Source: Taxawa tesnikishii (nom. ined.) (taxonomy: Eukaryota > Ascomycota > Dothideomycetes > Dothideales). Taken from it: DNA of 64,000 bases. This document shows positions 22,637 through 34,189 of this stretch, piece after piece. Both the position numbers and the translations under genes were made by a program. The notes below the pieces were generated by a model. That model saw only the letters and a program-made list of their open reading frames with translations, had not been told where the DNA came from and searched no databases. Position 1 is the stretch's first letter, and the number at the start of each line of letters is the position of its first letter. The stretch covers positions 434,001 to 498,000 of the forward strand of contig JAPDRO010000017.1 in NCBI GenBank assembly GCA_030247885.1, read 5' to 3'.

Positions 22637-23912
22637 GGCCTACAATCGCATCATTAACGACCCTGCATGTGTACATGTATTAGAGCCATGGCGCATGCTT
22701 GAAAGAAGTCTTACTGCTGCTGCACTTGGCGAAACCTCGTGAACTGTTTTTCAAACAAAGCCCACAGTATGCTTCAGACGTTGTTTTGCATGTTTGAACT
22801 GCGCCTGGCAGCTCCTCTCCGCGAGGCAGCCACTGTTAAAACACATGCTCTTGGTGGGATGAAAGTGTCCCCCCCTCTTCCTCCTCTGATAGTCATCGCG
22901 TCATCGTGCAGCTGACGAGCAGATAAGGCTGGAAACGTCCCGCAAGTGCGGAGAGTGGGTGAGTGAAGAGAAGCAACAACCGCTGTACACGGTATACGGC
23001 GCGTTCCAGACGAGTGTAGGTGTATTTGCGCTTTTGAACGACTTACGACACCCAGGACGCGCGGTGCAGAACGGATGTGAGGCAAGCTAAACAACCACGA
23101 CAGGTCTGTGCAGCCTCCCTCATCTTGCCTTTGCTCTCTCAGCTCTGCTCCGCCCTCTACTTGGATGAAGCTGCATGTTTGGTGATCGAATACCCCTATC
23201 GGCAGGACGGCGGAATCCCCCTCCTCCTCCCATACGACAGCTGGTTGGAAGGGTGCAACATTTGGTCGATACGAAGAATCCCATCGTGACAATTTGCTTG
23301 CAACTCCTCATGGCTTTCTCTGGGACAACAACCCCGAAAGCTTGTACGACACCAGGCTGTCCCGTCCGACTCTGGAACAAAGAGAAAATTGCAACACGGG
23401 CATGGGACGGCAACGCGGCAATTCAAATCAGGCATGGCAGCGCTTGTTTCTATTGTCACGGCACGAAAAAAAAGCAGCCAACAGCGCAATGCGAGCGATA
23501 AGAAACCTTCGAGAGAGCGGTCAAGGAAAGCAGGAGGTGTCTACGTCGAGGTACACGAGGTTGGAGAACTCTCATATGGTAAATAACGTGGGTCATTTGT
23601 TCGTCTCTAAGCTATGCTCTGCAAACAAGAACCCAATGTAGCGCACGGCGCAAAAGAAAAATCCAAGAGGTACACTCATCCGCCGAGCTTAACGCAAAGA
23701 TCACCAGTCTTTTTCTTGACTCTGAACAACGACGAGCTCGGAAGCACGGTGCCGCAACGTTCGCATGAACCAATCGGGGAGCGTAGCGGATACTTGGCGC
23801 GGTGGCTCAATGGGAAGGAAACGAAACGACAGTCTCTTCCGCAAGGGTGTTTAGTTGGCGAGGGGAAGGAGGTACAAGCGAAGGATGAAGTACAGCGTCG
23901 GCGTCGTGTCGC
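22637..23912. other. Intergenic, 1.3 kb, no supported gene
   Basis: It contains the histidine phosphatase promoter and the 3' end of the cupin gene. Open stretches on both strands (for example 22774-23292 on -) lack family features and have overlapping competitors, so I do not call them genes. Confidence 0.45.
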
Positions 23913-25076
23913 TCAAGCACCCTGCGAGCGCTTGTGCGCCGCACACCGCGCCAAGCACTCCTTGGTGCCCGGTAATGAGCCGGTGCCGACGGGTGGGATC
24001 TGGCCTGCGGTGCTGTTGTTCACGAGGTTCTGGTAGCCGGCGGCGGCGTTGACGACGTCGGCATCGAAGCCGCTGTTCATGAGCGCGTTCCAGAGGTTCG
24101 TGGTACCGGTGTCTTCACTGTTGAGTGCGGAGACGAGTTGCGCGTTGTCGCAGCCTGTTGGAGGGTCGGTATGTTAGCTTCAAGATCAATGCAGGTGAGC
24201 CGTTTTCGATCTACCAAGGGTTGGTGCGGGAGTGAATAGTGAGTGTCACGCAAGGAGAAGGCACAAGACGTGCTCAAGATCAAGCCGGGCGAGTGACGCC
24301 ACTAGCAAAAACCGGGTTGACGGATACGGTGTGTCAAAACAAGAGACTGCGGATGACAGCCTGCAAAACCCCGTCTGTCACAGCCGCTTCGAACTGCTGC
24401 AGGGGTGGGGTCGTGTGCAACGGGGGAGGTTGCAGTGCAGATCCCAGCAAAGATGCTGGAGGAACAAGAACAAATCCAGGTTAACCAGAACATGTCACTC
24501 ACCGAGGTTGTGCATCATGTGGACGCTGCCTGCAGGGAAAATGGTCATCTGTCCCGGGCTCAAGGTCTGCTTGACGGCTTTGTCGCCGTTCTCCTGGAGC
24601 ATGTACGTTGTGGTCGTGCCGTGGACTGCGACGACGTAATTGGACGCTCTTGGGTGCAGATGGGGCGGAAGCATCGAGCACGGTCCCAGATTCAGCATCG
24701 CCACTGTGGAGTCGTAAGCGATATGCCATGAGCAGGAAGAGATGTTGCTACTCACAAGTCATTCCATTCCCAGTCGTGGCAGGGAACGTGGCTTGGTTGG
24801 CATTGATCACGCCGCCGGGCGAAAAGGTGTAGTATGGTTGTTTCTGAGGGAGGTCAGGCAAATGCATAGCAGTACAGGTTGGTGGATCTCTCGTACGGTG
24901 AAGTCAAACAACCAATCGGAATCGTCATTGAGATAGTTCTGCTGGGCGTAGAGGTGGGTAGCAGAGCTCTTAATCCCCGCAACCTTTGCCTGGTCTCTGA
25001 CTTGATCGACAGCAAGGGCTCCAGGGGCAAATGCTGTGACGAGCAGAGCTGCCGCCAATGATATCCGTCCGAACAT
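23913..25076 (-). CDS. Secreted cupin (spherulin-1A/germin-like) protein
   Basis: Exons 25076-24897, 24843-24756, 24703-24503 and 24154-23913; 711 nt, 236 aa. The start chosen is the ATG giving MFGRISLAAALLVTAFAPG, a clear signal peptide that probably ends at ALA. The mature part has KQPYYTFSPGGVINANQATFP, then the cupin core PPHLHPRASNYVVAVHGTT, with the His-x-His metal-binding pair, and LSPGQMTIFPAGSVHMMHN. DNAQLVSALNSEDTGTTN is typical of fungal spherulin-1A-like proteins. The C-terminus has an extra tail with GTKECLARCAAHKRS, including two Cys. The last intron is long (347 nt). Role unknown; proteins of this type are linked to encystment or stress in other organisms. Confidence 0.9.
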
Positions 25077-27836
25077 GGCGATGGAGTTGGTGTTGTTCAA
25101 GCGAATCTTGTAGACGGTGGTACGCGGGAGCGAATGTGAACAAGCTCAAAGCTGGGAGGGAGCTACCGGCGTAATGTGTGACTTGAGGTTGAAGAAGGTC
25201 TGCAGGAAGGGTTGAAAGGGCCCACTCAAACCGAGTTCTGGAGCTGTCGCTTGATTGAACGGGAGAAGATGCTGTGGTTGATCGGGAGGAGGGGATATGC
25301 GGCCTTTTAACATTTCCGCCCCCTCCCAACAGGCACGGTAACAAGCTCCAAGCAAGCCATGCGCGACATTGTTGCTCTTCGCAAAAGCTCGGAGACCTTT
25401 TCGAGGCATCTAGCAGCATAGCCTGTTATAACCCATGTCTTTCCCCGGCGTCGTGTCTACCATGTTCTGGAGGCCGGTCTGCGATTGGATGGGGACCAGG
25501 TCTTACCTCTGCTCACCAACATGAAGCAGCCCGCGTGCTACCCAAACCTTCAGTAGCGCTTGAGGCTGTACAGTGACTAGAAGAAGCCGCTACGGCATTG
25601 GCAGAAGACGGGCGATGGAAGATGCAGCGACAACATGTCGATCGAAACCCCATGCTTTCGGAGCATTGAATCAACAGGCCACGGGTGCAGAGCCGACGAG
25701 AGTGCTGAACAAGCTACGCTACGGTAGGATCTTGTCCGCCGTGCAGCGCTCCCACATGCCTGGATGGGGCCTCAGCAAGCAGCGCGGCCGCCTACGCACG
25801 TTGTTCACCGTGGTCCATACTGCGCAGCGGTTAGGGTGTGTTGAAGTTGCAGAGTATAATTAGGTAGGTCCGTGCGTCACGGGAAGGAAGGCAGCCCGCT
25901 TGTGGCTTGGAGCGGCTGGACCTTTAACTTGGCAGCTGCGCAGACCGATTGGCTCGCAGCGTGCACAACCAACAGAAGCGCAGGGATGGAGGGATGATGG
26001 AGGGAATGCGACTGCGCCTGGCACATGGAGAACGTTGAAAGAAATTCGGTTCGGCATGCAGGTAGCCTCGAGTAGCCTTAAGGTAGCCTCCGGCAAAACG
26101 TCCTCAGCCCTGTGCTTCCCCAGCTTCAACACCACATCCCCTCCCTTCCTGATCCGGCTATACAGACGTTCTGGTGGTGTCAGGGCAACAGCCACTAATA
26201 CCACGAGAGACGACATGCACCTCTGCTGACAAAAATGAACAGGGTCTTCCACCTCGAGTCCTACAGGAGAATGCCTTGGACACAAGACGGTCATGTTAGC
26301 TTGAAACCGCCCTGCGCTTTGAGATTGGTTGGGGGCCGAAGGATCTGATCTGATCACTTTTCTCTCCGGTCCAGTGCCCGGCGCCTGCACCATACCCCTG
26401 GGGCATCCAGTTCCGATACCGTGTCAGTCCGCAAGTCTGGTGTTGGCTGCGGTTATGGAATAGACAGATGATGGCGCTGCATGGGTGAGAGCTATCTTGA
26501 CGCTAGCACTTCGCGCTCGCTTCTTTCTGGCACTTCTGCACCTCAGTCTCTGACTACCTGCTCCATCGCATTTACTACAAACGGCGATTTCGCCCGATGC
26601 AACGTGCCCCTTTAATGTCCCGTCGAGCACCAACACCATCCTCCAATATTCCTTCCGAGAGGCTACCTTATCGATCCATCGCTGGAGGTGGAGGTGACGC
26701 ACAACCTCGCACGATCGCAAAGCAAGTGTTGGTCAAAGCAGGATACTGAGCAACCCCAGGTTGGCGAGCTCACAGCCCACGGTGAAGCAAGCTAGACAAC
26801 TACGGCCTTACAAGCATGGCCTTACAACCTCAACCACTCAACCAGGTATACGGATAGAGGTACAATAAATACGGAACCACCGCGCGTGTAACATATTGGT
26901 AGATTTCTCGCTACACGTCGTCACGGAACAAGCGCATCTGATCTCCCGCAGCGGCGTTCTCGCGATCGATTCCATCCTTGTTCACATTCACAATTTTGCT
27001 TCTGCCTATTGTCGCACAATCGACCATCCGGCAAGAGGCCTCCCATCCGCCCCGTCCCGCCCCCTTCCAATAGTACGAGATCATAGTGCTTATGAGAGCA
27101 GCGTCATCGTTCCATCTCCACAATCTAAGCTTGATCACTTGCAGGCATCAGTGTGTGGGTTTTCCTCTTCCGGATCGTTAATCAGCTTCGGCCGTTTGAA
27201 GTTTAATTGGATCACTCGCTCCGTACCGGTGCTGCGAAGGCGGTGAGGTACTGTTCGTATTCTGTCATCTCCACTTTCTCCTTTGGCATGTCCGATGGTT
27301 AGAGTGACCTGACACGCACGACCTTCACACGCAACAAGCGTGTAGGCTCTGTAACATGTGCTGCTTCTTATTGTTGTGTGACCAGCAATGTGGCTTACCC
27401 TGTGTAGCCCGACCGAGCACCAAAAGCCATTCCGTAAAAACAGGGGAATTTTGAAGCACAACTCACCACTTTCCCTTGACTCCTCGTACTCCACAAGGCT
27501 GCAGCTCAGGTGCCTGGACCGTGGCAACGCGCCCCGAGAACAGGGCGCATTGTCGACTCGCGTATCACCACGCGTTCCTAGACACTATTGAGGGGTCGAG
27601 GATGAAACGGCAAACAGGCACCTTCCTTATCTTCCGAGATTGTACATCGTACACTGTACGTTGAGTTCAGGGTACCTGCGTCGCAGAAATAAACTCTTGC
27701 AGTACAGGGCATGTTCTAGAAAACAAGGTCGTCGTTGCGGACCGTTTGCTATCATACATAGTTTCTTTCGTGAATCTCACCCTCTCGGCCCTGATCCGAT
27801 TCGCGTTCTTCCGGAGAGGATCGACAGTCGACAAAT
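25077..27836. other. Long intergenic region, 2.8 kb, no supported gene
   Basis: This covers the cupin promoter on the left and the 3' end of the ComA-like gene on the right. Open stretches such as 25860-26393 (-) are low-complexity and have no recognisable domain. I see no transposon ends or coding relics. Confidence 0.45.
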
Positions 27837-29044
27837 TCAATTCTCATCTGGGCGGAAGGTCGTGATCTTTCCGAAGGTGTCTGACATGCCCCAAATGCCC
27901 GCGCGCAGACAGGCAAGCTGGACGATCTGACTGTGGTCGACGAAGACGTTCACATCCACTCCAAACTCTCGAATGTACCAGTTAAACACCTACGAACCGG
28001 ATCAGTTCCAAGCTCTTAGGTTGTCCAAATCCGAAACCACATGTTCACGAACCTTGGGGTCGGCTGCCTCAAACATCACCTTGTCCATCGGAATGTCCCG
28101 CAAGATAGCTTGGATAACGTCCGTCCTCCACTGCTTGACGTTCTCCGTGATGCCTTCAGATTCGATCATCATGCGCTCAACACCCGCGTCGATGAAGCGC
28201 TTGGCGAGGTTGATTACGCGAGAGGGGTCCGAAGTTCCAATGGACTCGAGCTCAGAGGCTTCCGTATCGCCGCCAGCACCGAACTGGATACCAAGCTCTG
28301 GCTTTGCTTTCAATCCGGCCTTGTGTACGCGATCCACGAGGCGTAGCCAGTCGTCTGCAGGGAAGGACAGGAAGCCGGAAGAGATCTCAACCACGTCAAA
28401 GCCGACGTCCTTGCATTTGGCCAGATAGCGGTCCACGGCTGTGTTGGCGTCTGACTGGGTGAGAATGTGCTCCATCCAGCCACCCTATCCGTAGTCAGTC
28501 ATCCGAATGGACACAAAGACTGTCCTCTCGTGCCAAGAAGCTCTACCGTAGAAACGTAAACTCCGTGTTCGTGTGCCAAATCAATCAGTTCCCTTAGCTT
28601 GTCTTCGGAGAATAGAGAGAAGGAGCCTGCAATCAACGTGAGCTTTATGTCTCCGATCGCCATCCGATACCGAACAGACCTCCGGCAAACTTGAGACCAT
28701 CGACATGATAGCCCATTCTACCTCTGCATCAGCCGGCGTCCCAAAGTCAAGAAACGAAGCCCTCTCGTTGCTCACGTCTCCAATACATCTTTCAGATATC
28801 GTTTACCCATGACCGAGTAATAGGGTCCTCGAATCTCAGTCACTCCAGTCTTCCTTGGCTTGGGCGGCCGCGGATTGTTGCGAATGAAGCCAAAGCCGTT
28901 CTCCTTATCCTGCAGCAGTATCTGAGGATTCTTAGCTGCCAGCACTCGGGCGGAGCTTGAGAATCCACGAAGAGTGGCCTTGCTCCTCGGAAGAGAGGCA
29001 CCTGCGCCTGCGCAGCGTCGAGCGAATGGTGCGAGGGCCGACAT
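27837..29044 (-). CDS. Phosphosulfolactate synthase (ComA/Hsa32)-like protein
   Basis: Exons 29044-28776, 28717-28680, 28626-28547, 28484-28053 and 27989-27837; 972 nt, 323 aa. It is a TIM-barrel protein of the family named after archaeal ComA, first step of coenzyme M synthesis, and plant Hsa32. Visible blocks: KTGVTEIRGPYYSVMGKRYL, GYHVDGLKFAGGSFSLF, LIDLAHEHGVYVSTGGW, FDVVEISSGF, KPELGIQFGAGGD, VERMMIESEGI and FEAADPKVFNWYI. The C-terminus ends GIWGMSDTFGKITTFRPDEN. The first 50 residues are rich in Arg, Ser and Ala (MSALAPFARRCAG ... RGFSSSARVLAA), a likely mitochondrial targeting peptide. Fungi do not make coenzyme M, so the true reaction is unknown. All five exons join in phase. Confidence 0.88.
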
Positions 29045-29734
29045 TGTGCAGTTGCGGGGGGTTTTTTCCCCTACAAAAACGAGATATAGAGATGCAACAA
29101 GGCCGCAGTCTTTTCTTTTGGTCTGCCTTTCTGCTGAGTTCAAGGAACGCGCACTCTGTTGGCGGACGTCTTCTGTGTTGATATGACCCTGGTCGCACTG
29201 ACATCATAGTATCATCAGGGCACCATATCGACCCAACAAGACGCATCCCCCAGCACGACCGTTGCGTAGCAGAGGGAAGCCGTGTGATGGCGACAGTGCA
29301 ACGCAGGAACGGAGTAGCTTTGTCACCGCTTTATATAGGCCGGCACACAAGGATCATGACTGACCGTGTTTGTTCACTTTTTGCTGTCATCTATCAACCG
29401 CCCTCCCCCTCACCTACTCGGTCCAGAGGAACAGTCCTACCAAGAAAGCGCCATGTTCATGTTTGAACCCAGGTTTTGCTCATTCCAGTTGTCTCTCTTC
29501 CCTTTGCAAGCGCCCAAGGAGACGTCCTACCTACGAGCGCCATATCTCCCAAATCCCGCTCGTCGCCGATCCGGTAACTAATCAACAAGCTCCGACTCTC
29601 CCATCCCAACCACTCCAGGCATAGAAAGCTCAGAAGGAAGGTGCACGACGTCTGACGCACACCGCAAAGCCACCTGGACAGGCTTGAGGAATGGGACCTG
29701 GGCCGCATTGCGTATGTGTGTGTGTGTGTGAGTC

Positions 29735-29766
<32 letters not shown>

Positions 29767-29843
29767 CCTTCACTCCAGGCTCGCACGTCCAACGCAGGCC
29801 CAACAGAAAGACCCAAAGCGCAAACCCCGACACGTCTCCCGCC
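29045..29843. other. Intergenic with dinucleotide repeats
   Basis: About 0.8 kb with the promoter of the ComA-like gene, the 3' end of the uncharacterised gene at 29844-31017 and a compound GT/GA microsatellite at 29713-29763. No gene is supported. Confidence 0.5.
29713..29763 (+). repeat. Compound (GT)n-(GA)n microsatellite
   Basis: About nine GT units (29713-29730), a short linker, then about fourteen GA units (29736-29763). It lies just past the stop codon of the neighbouring minus-strand gene, probably in its 3' untranslated region. Confidence 0.92.
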
Positions 29844-30422
29844 TCACTCCTCCGGTCCCTCCCAAGCCCCCTCCTTCCCCCAGCCAAGCACCACCGTCCC
29901 CTTCTTCCCCGTCGGCACGACCCAACCCTCCGGCAACCCCCACTTGGGACCATAATCGACCTCGCACCCACTCGCCTTGCCCTTCCCCCTCCGAGCCCAA
30001 AGTCCTCACCGTCCTGCACCGGCGCCCTGACGCCCAGCCTCTGCACCGGCGCCAATCCGTGCTGCAGACGCTCCATCCCGCGCTCGCGCACCGTGACGTC
30101 CGCGACGCGCGAGACGAGCTCGAGATCGGGGACGAGCGCGAGCTGGGCGCGCAGGTGCGCCGAGTTCGCGTAGCGCGGGTTCAGGGTGCAGATGAGCTTG
30201 CGGCGGAGCGCCTGGCTCACGGCGCCCGTGATGCTGATTGCGGAGACGGGCGCGAGGGTCACGAGGGCGTTCACTGCGGCCTTTGGCGTCGTGGTGGCGT
30301 GGCGCTGGAGCAAGGAGGAGGAAGAAGAAGGGGGATGGCTCCGTAGCGGTATCTTTCTCTCGTACCCGGTCGCGGCGGGCTGGCCATGGTCGGGCTGTCG
30401 GCGCGCTCGTCGTCGTTCTGGC

Positions 30423-30468
<46 letters not shown>

Positions 30469-31017
30469 CGTGGCGCCCGCGGTGGCCGGCGCAGTGCCGG
30501 CTCGGACGCCTTCGTCGCTCTTACGCGCACGTCTGGGTCGCGTGCTCCCGCCGCTCTTCGCTTGGTGGACTAGATCGCTCCACACCTTCGCCGCCTGCTC
30601 CTCCTTCTTTGGCAGCTGCACCGTGCTCGTGTGCACGTTCGGTCTCTTGTAGTCGTCCTCGGTGAACAATACCGGGCCCGTGACTACGATCTTCAAGTGC
30701 TGCAGGTTTTGGCAATAAGGGCGGTAAGCGAGGATGGCCATGGCCCAGATATCGTCGGCAGCATCGTCCCAGGTGGAGGTGTCGAAGATCAGGGTGAGCT
30801 CCTCGATGGCGCGGGCGGCGGTAGTGTTCGAGATGATGGCGAGAAGGTCCATCCCGGATCGACAGACGCGCTCTTGGTAGAAGCGTGGCGCGAGGATGTG
30901 GTCGGGGAGTGGTTCGTCTGCGGGAGCGGACCGCTTGCGTGGGATGAGTTGTGGCTGTGATGGTGCTTCCGGAGGATCCATCGCACGGCCGTTGCTGGAC
31001 CAGCGTATTGGGTACAT
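29844..31017 (-). CDS. Uncharacterised protein with polyasparagine tract
   Basis: I do not recognise the family. The chosen start gives MYPIRWSSNGRAMDPPEAP. A folded-looking block follows: RFYQERVCRSGMDLLAIISN, AIEELTLIFDTSTWDDAADD, LQHLKIVVTGPVLFTEDDY. A poly-Asn run of 15 (repeat 30422-30468) sits in the middle. The frame is lost twice, at GGGGG 30330-30334 and at CCCCC 29985-29989. The pieces in successive frames look real: AAVNALVTLAPVSAISITGA, HLRAQLALVPDLELVSRVAD, then VDYGPKWGLPEGWVVPTGKK. Adding one base at each run gives 1176 nt (391 aa). Both changes need an added base in a mononucleotide run, like those in the other genes of this window. Confidence 0.65.
30422..30468 (+). repeat. 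(TTG)n repeat, encodes polyasparagine on the minus strand
   Basis: About fifteen pure TTG units, read as AAC (Asn) in the minus-strand gene. It is likely to vary in length. Confidence 0.92.
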
Positions 31018-31710
31018 TGTGAGTTGTTCGTCACAAGAGAGACGTGGCTGTCTGCTGTGGTAGGTTGGAGTTTTGTGTGCAAAGTTGGAAGTTGGTGCCG
31101 GCGGGATGTATGTGGTGACGAGGAGGGGTTGGTTGTAGTTTTGCAACGAAGCTTCTGTTGATACCTGGTAATTGTGTGAAGGACGCTTTCCACGTCTGCT
31201 TTTTTGGGCAACGTGAAACTGCTCAATTAGTTATGAATGCCCTTGAAGGTACGATGAATCGTCTACCATAATTCCGGCGATAGTTGAAAGCCAATGACTC
31301 AAGTGAAGAGCGGATAAGATTAGCTGTAGCGGAAGTGATGCTCGAACCAAGTTGGAATGAAGCCTAAGTGAGGTTCAAGTGAGGGTCAACTGAAGCAGAT
31401 GGTACTTGCCAGGAACTATTTCGAAAATCCATATACATCCTCTTTCATCCTACTCTCCTTCCTCTCTTTTGAACGTCAACTTATCTTCACTTTGTCTCTC
31501 AGCCTCCTGGCTAATTACGAATCCACAAGACCCACGCATAGTCCCGGCCTCCCATATACGACAGCAATGAAGCATACGGCGTCCAAGACAGTTCACTTCA
31601 AGCAGCCACAAGATCGACACGGTAGCAAAAGGTTCCCGGAACGTGGGCGACACACTAGGGCGTCCTCAACAAGCCTTCGAGAGCGTCACGAGAACCAAAA
31701 GGCAAGCATA
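31018..31710. other. Intergenic, no supported gene
   Basis: About 0.7 kb with the promoter of the preceding minus-strand gene and the 3' end of the gene at 31711-33481. No coding signal is supported. Confidence 0.45.
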
Positions 31711-33481
31711 CTATGTCCGCTCATACGCCCTCCACCACAGAGCCATATTTGCCGCCACGATCAAATCCAGCATCTTCTGGCCCTCATCCTCGACAATCAA
31801 CTTCCCCATCTTTGCTTGCTTTCCGCCAAGTCCTCCACCCGCAAGCTCTTGGCCCAACGACAGATCGATATTCCCCTTTCGTCGCGATAACTCGTCCAGT
31901 CGTGGACCTGGAAGTCGTCTGACATTTCCGAAGACGTGCGCTGGTGAGCGAAGTAGGATGATCTTTTCGCCTCGGTCACTCCTGGACTTGGTGATGGTTC
32001 GGGACCGGAGGTTGGAAGATTGAATCTGAGCTCGCTGACTCCGACGGTGATTTCCTGATGTGATGCTGTAGCTTCAAGGGTGTGCTTGCACTACGATACC
32101 GTCAGTTACCGAGAACGTGCAACGTGTTCTTACGTACCTTTAAAGCGCGACCAGTCGTTCCTGTACTGAACTCGCATTTGCCGTTCCACGGGCTGCGGAA
32201 TGCATAACCTTTACTCCTGCGATCTATCGCCTTTGATGTTGACTGCCACTGGCGAGTACTAATCTGAAGTGACGGTCTTGCGCCAGCACTCATAGCAGAG
32301 AGATCCTGTGAGCCGAACTTCCGGTGACCGTAGCTGTGATCGGCGTATCTTGAACCCTCCAGCCACATCCTCCTCCTGAAAATGCCGTCAGCTGCTGAGG
32401 CGGCGAGATCAGAGTCCGTCGATGAGGTTGTCGAGCTGCCGCGCGAGACAGGGCGGGCCTGGTCAATTTGGATGAACTTCGTATATCCTGGATTGCTGAC
32501 TTCAAGGAACATCGGGGCACCGGAATTTTTCTTCGAGCCGAGACTACCGGCCAGGTCGCTGGAAAAGGACGAGACTTCGTGTACGGGTGGATCGTGAATC
32601 CGGGCGACATTCCATTGCGCGCCTGAGCTGGGGTCACGCCGTATGAGCGTCAAGGAAACGCCGCGGTCGTTCTGAGCATTCTGAGAAGATGTTGAGAGCC
32701 TAGGTTGAGCGCCATCATTGGTAGTAAGAATGTCGATGTTCCGAGAGTGATCCGATTCAGATTGCTGCACTTGATCGTACTGACTCCAGCGATTCCGGTT
32801 CAGCGGCCTTCGCGGAAGCGAAGGAGGCTGTTCGTCTTCTTCGTCGTCGTAAGAGTTCGATAAGGGCGAGTGCCGATTCCTCAGTAGAGGTTTGCGGCGT
32901 GGCGATCGCAACGGGATTTCCGGGAGGTTCAGTTCATCTGCAGAGGAATTGTCGGTCCGAGACGCAGCGACCGGCTTCCTTGCGGGTACTGAAAGACGTT
33001 TCGCGGCTTCTGGTGTGAGCTCGTCCGAACCCCTCGGTGATTGAAAACCTCCCGGCGGAGATACCGGTGGAGTAGGTAAAGGCTTCCGAGCGACGTGTGC
33101 TGAGCTAGGCGAAAGGGAGCCGTGCTTTGGGGTTTCGGATCTGTCCTCTTCGGCCGAGAGAAATTCGTCCTCGTGAGAATCTACATGCAAGAAGTACAAG
33201 GAGCTTTGGACATCCTGGGCATTGACAACCTTCTCCCTGGGCTTCAGTGGGGTAAGAAAGACATCTGAACGCCTATCAGTATCTGCTAGGTGCCAACGGA
33301 AGTGGTGGTTAGTACCTCTGCTACCCGGCACCCGCACGACATAAAGTGTGAGAGGTGCCCGCGGAGTTTCAGTCGGGTTGCGCGGATAAAGCGGCGGATT
33401 CGATGCTAGATTGGTGAGCGTTCCAAGCGAGTTGGCCTCTACGATGGGAAGCATGCTGATTGCTGTGGATGTTAAGACCAT
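31711..33481 (-). CDS. Uncharacterised fungal protein, Ser/Pro-rich middle
   Basis: Exons 33481-33316, 33264-32138 and 32084-31711. With one base restored the total is 1668 nt (555 aa). The N-terminus has PRAPLTLYVVRVPGSR joined by a 51-nt intron to DVFLTPLKPREKVVNAQDVQ and SSLYFLHVDSHEDE. A long Ser/Pro/Arg-rich linker with proline motifs (KPLPTPPVSPP) follows. The C-terminal half has SGAQWNVARIHDPP, RMWLEGSRYADHSYGHRKFG and SPWNGKCEFSTGTTGRALK. It ends KLIVEDEGQKMLDLIVAANM and ALWWRAYERT. The frame slips once at CCCC 31804-31807, between SKQRWG and KLIVEDEG. I know of no function; this looks like a cytosolic or scaffold-type protein (inference). It is divergent from prohibitin 2. Confidence 0.75.
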
Positions 33482-34189
33482 GTTTGCGGTAGAGGAAATG
33501 TGGGGGTATATCTATATCTCTTGTGCCAGGGCTGATGTTCTTGACCGATGGAGGGACGCGCGTGCAAGTCACAGCCACAGTACGAGGCAGCCAACGCTTC
33601 GCGTGAATCGCCGACGCAATGGTAGAACGGTCAGTCGGACACGAGGGAAGAGCGATGTGTGTGCAGTCAAGAAGGCAAGCGCGATCTTTATCGTTGGTTG
33701 AGGATCAAAGTAGGCCGAGTGCACCAAGCACTGTCTGCAACAGAGCGTCCACAAGCCGGTTGCTTGGGCTACAGTGCAGGTGAAGATCCCGGTTCCTAGT
33801 AATGCATGCATGCATGCACGCATAGAGTGTACCGCATCTGTCCCGACCCGTGCAGGCAGGACGTGCTCCAGCAAGGGATGTGTATTGTATCGCAACCTGA
33901 GGACAAAGTCGGATGTGCCGTTGGCAAGCAGGTAGAGGCCTGCCTGTACAGAGCAAAGCAACCCAAGCCAAACCGTCTATCGACTGAGTGTTAAGATAAC
34001 ATAACTGGATTGCCGTCCCGGAACGTTTCGGCTCTTGCCGGGCTCTTGGCATCCGCATCCGCAGGCGAACTTCGAGCTTCTCTCACAGCATCATCACTGC
34101 CACCGGAGGAAGAGGGCGACCGTGCAACTTGCGCCTCACTACAACCCGACACGCATCCAAACAGCCATCCTCCACATCACGTCGCCATC
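33482..34189. promoter_or_regulatory. Divergent intergenic region before PHB2
   Basis: About 0.7 kb between two divergent start codons. It contains an ATGCATGC-type alternating palindromic run at about 33802-33818. No gene or defined operator is supported. Confidence 0.45.

Noticed and set aside
22774-23292. 172-codon open stretch on the minus strand
   Set aside because: No family features, several overlapping alternatives and poor start context.
25860-26393. 177-codon open stretch on the minus strand
   Set aside because: Low-complexity, no recognisable domain, competing open frames on the other strand, and no splice structure. Probably chance.
33802-33818. ATGCATGCATGC palindrome as a regulatory operator
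   Set aside because: An alternating simple repeat; no second copy near either promoter and no known factor site.
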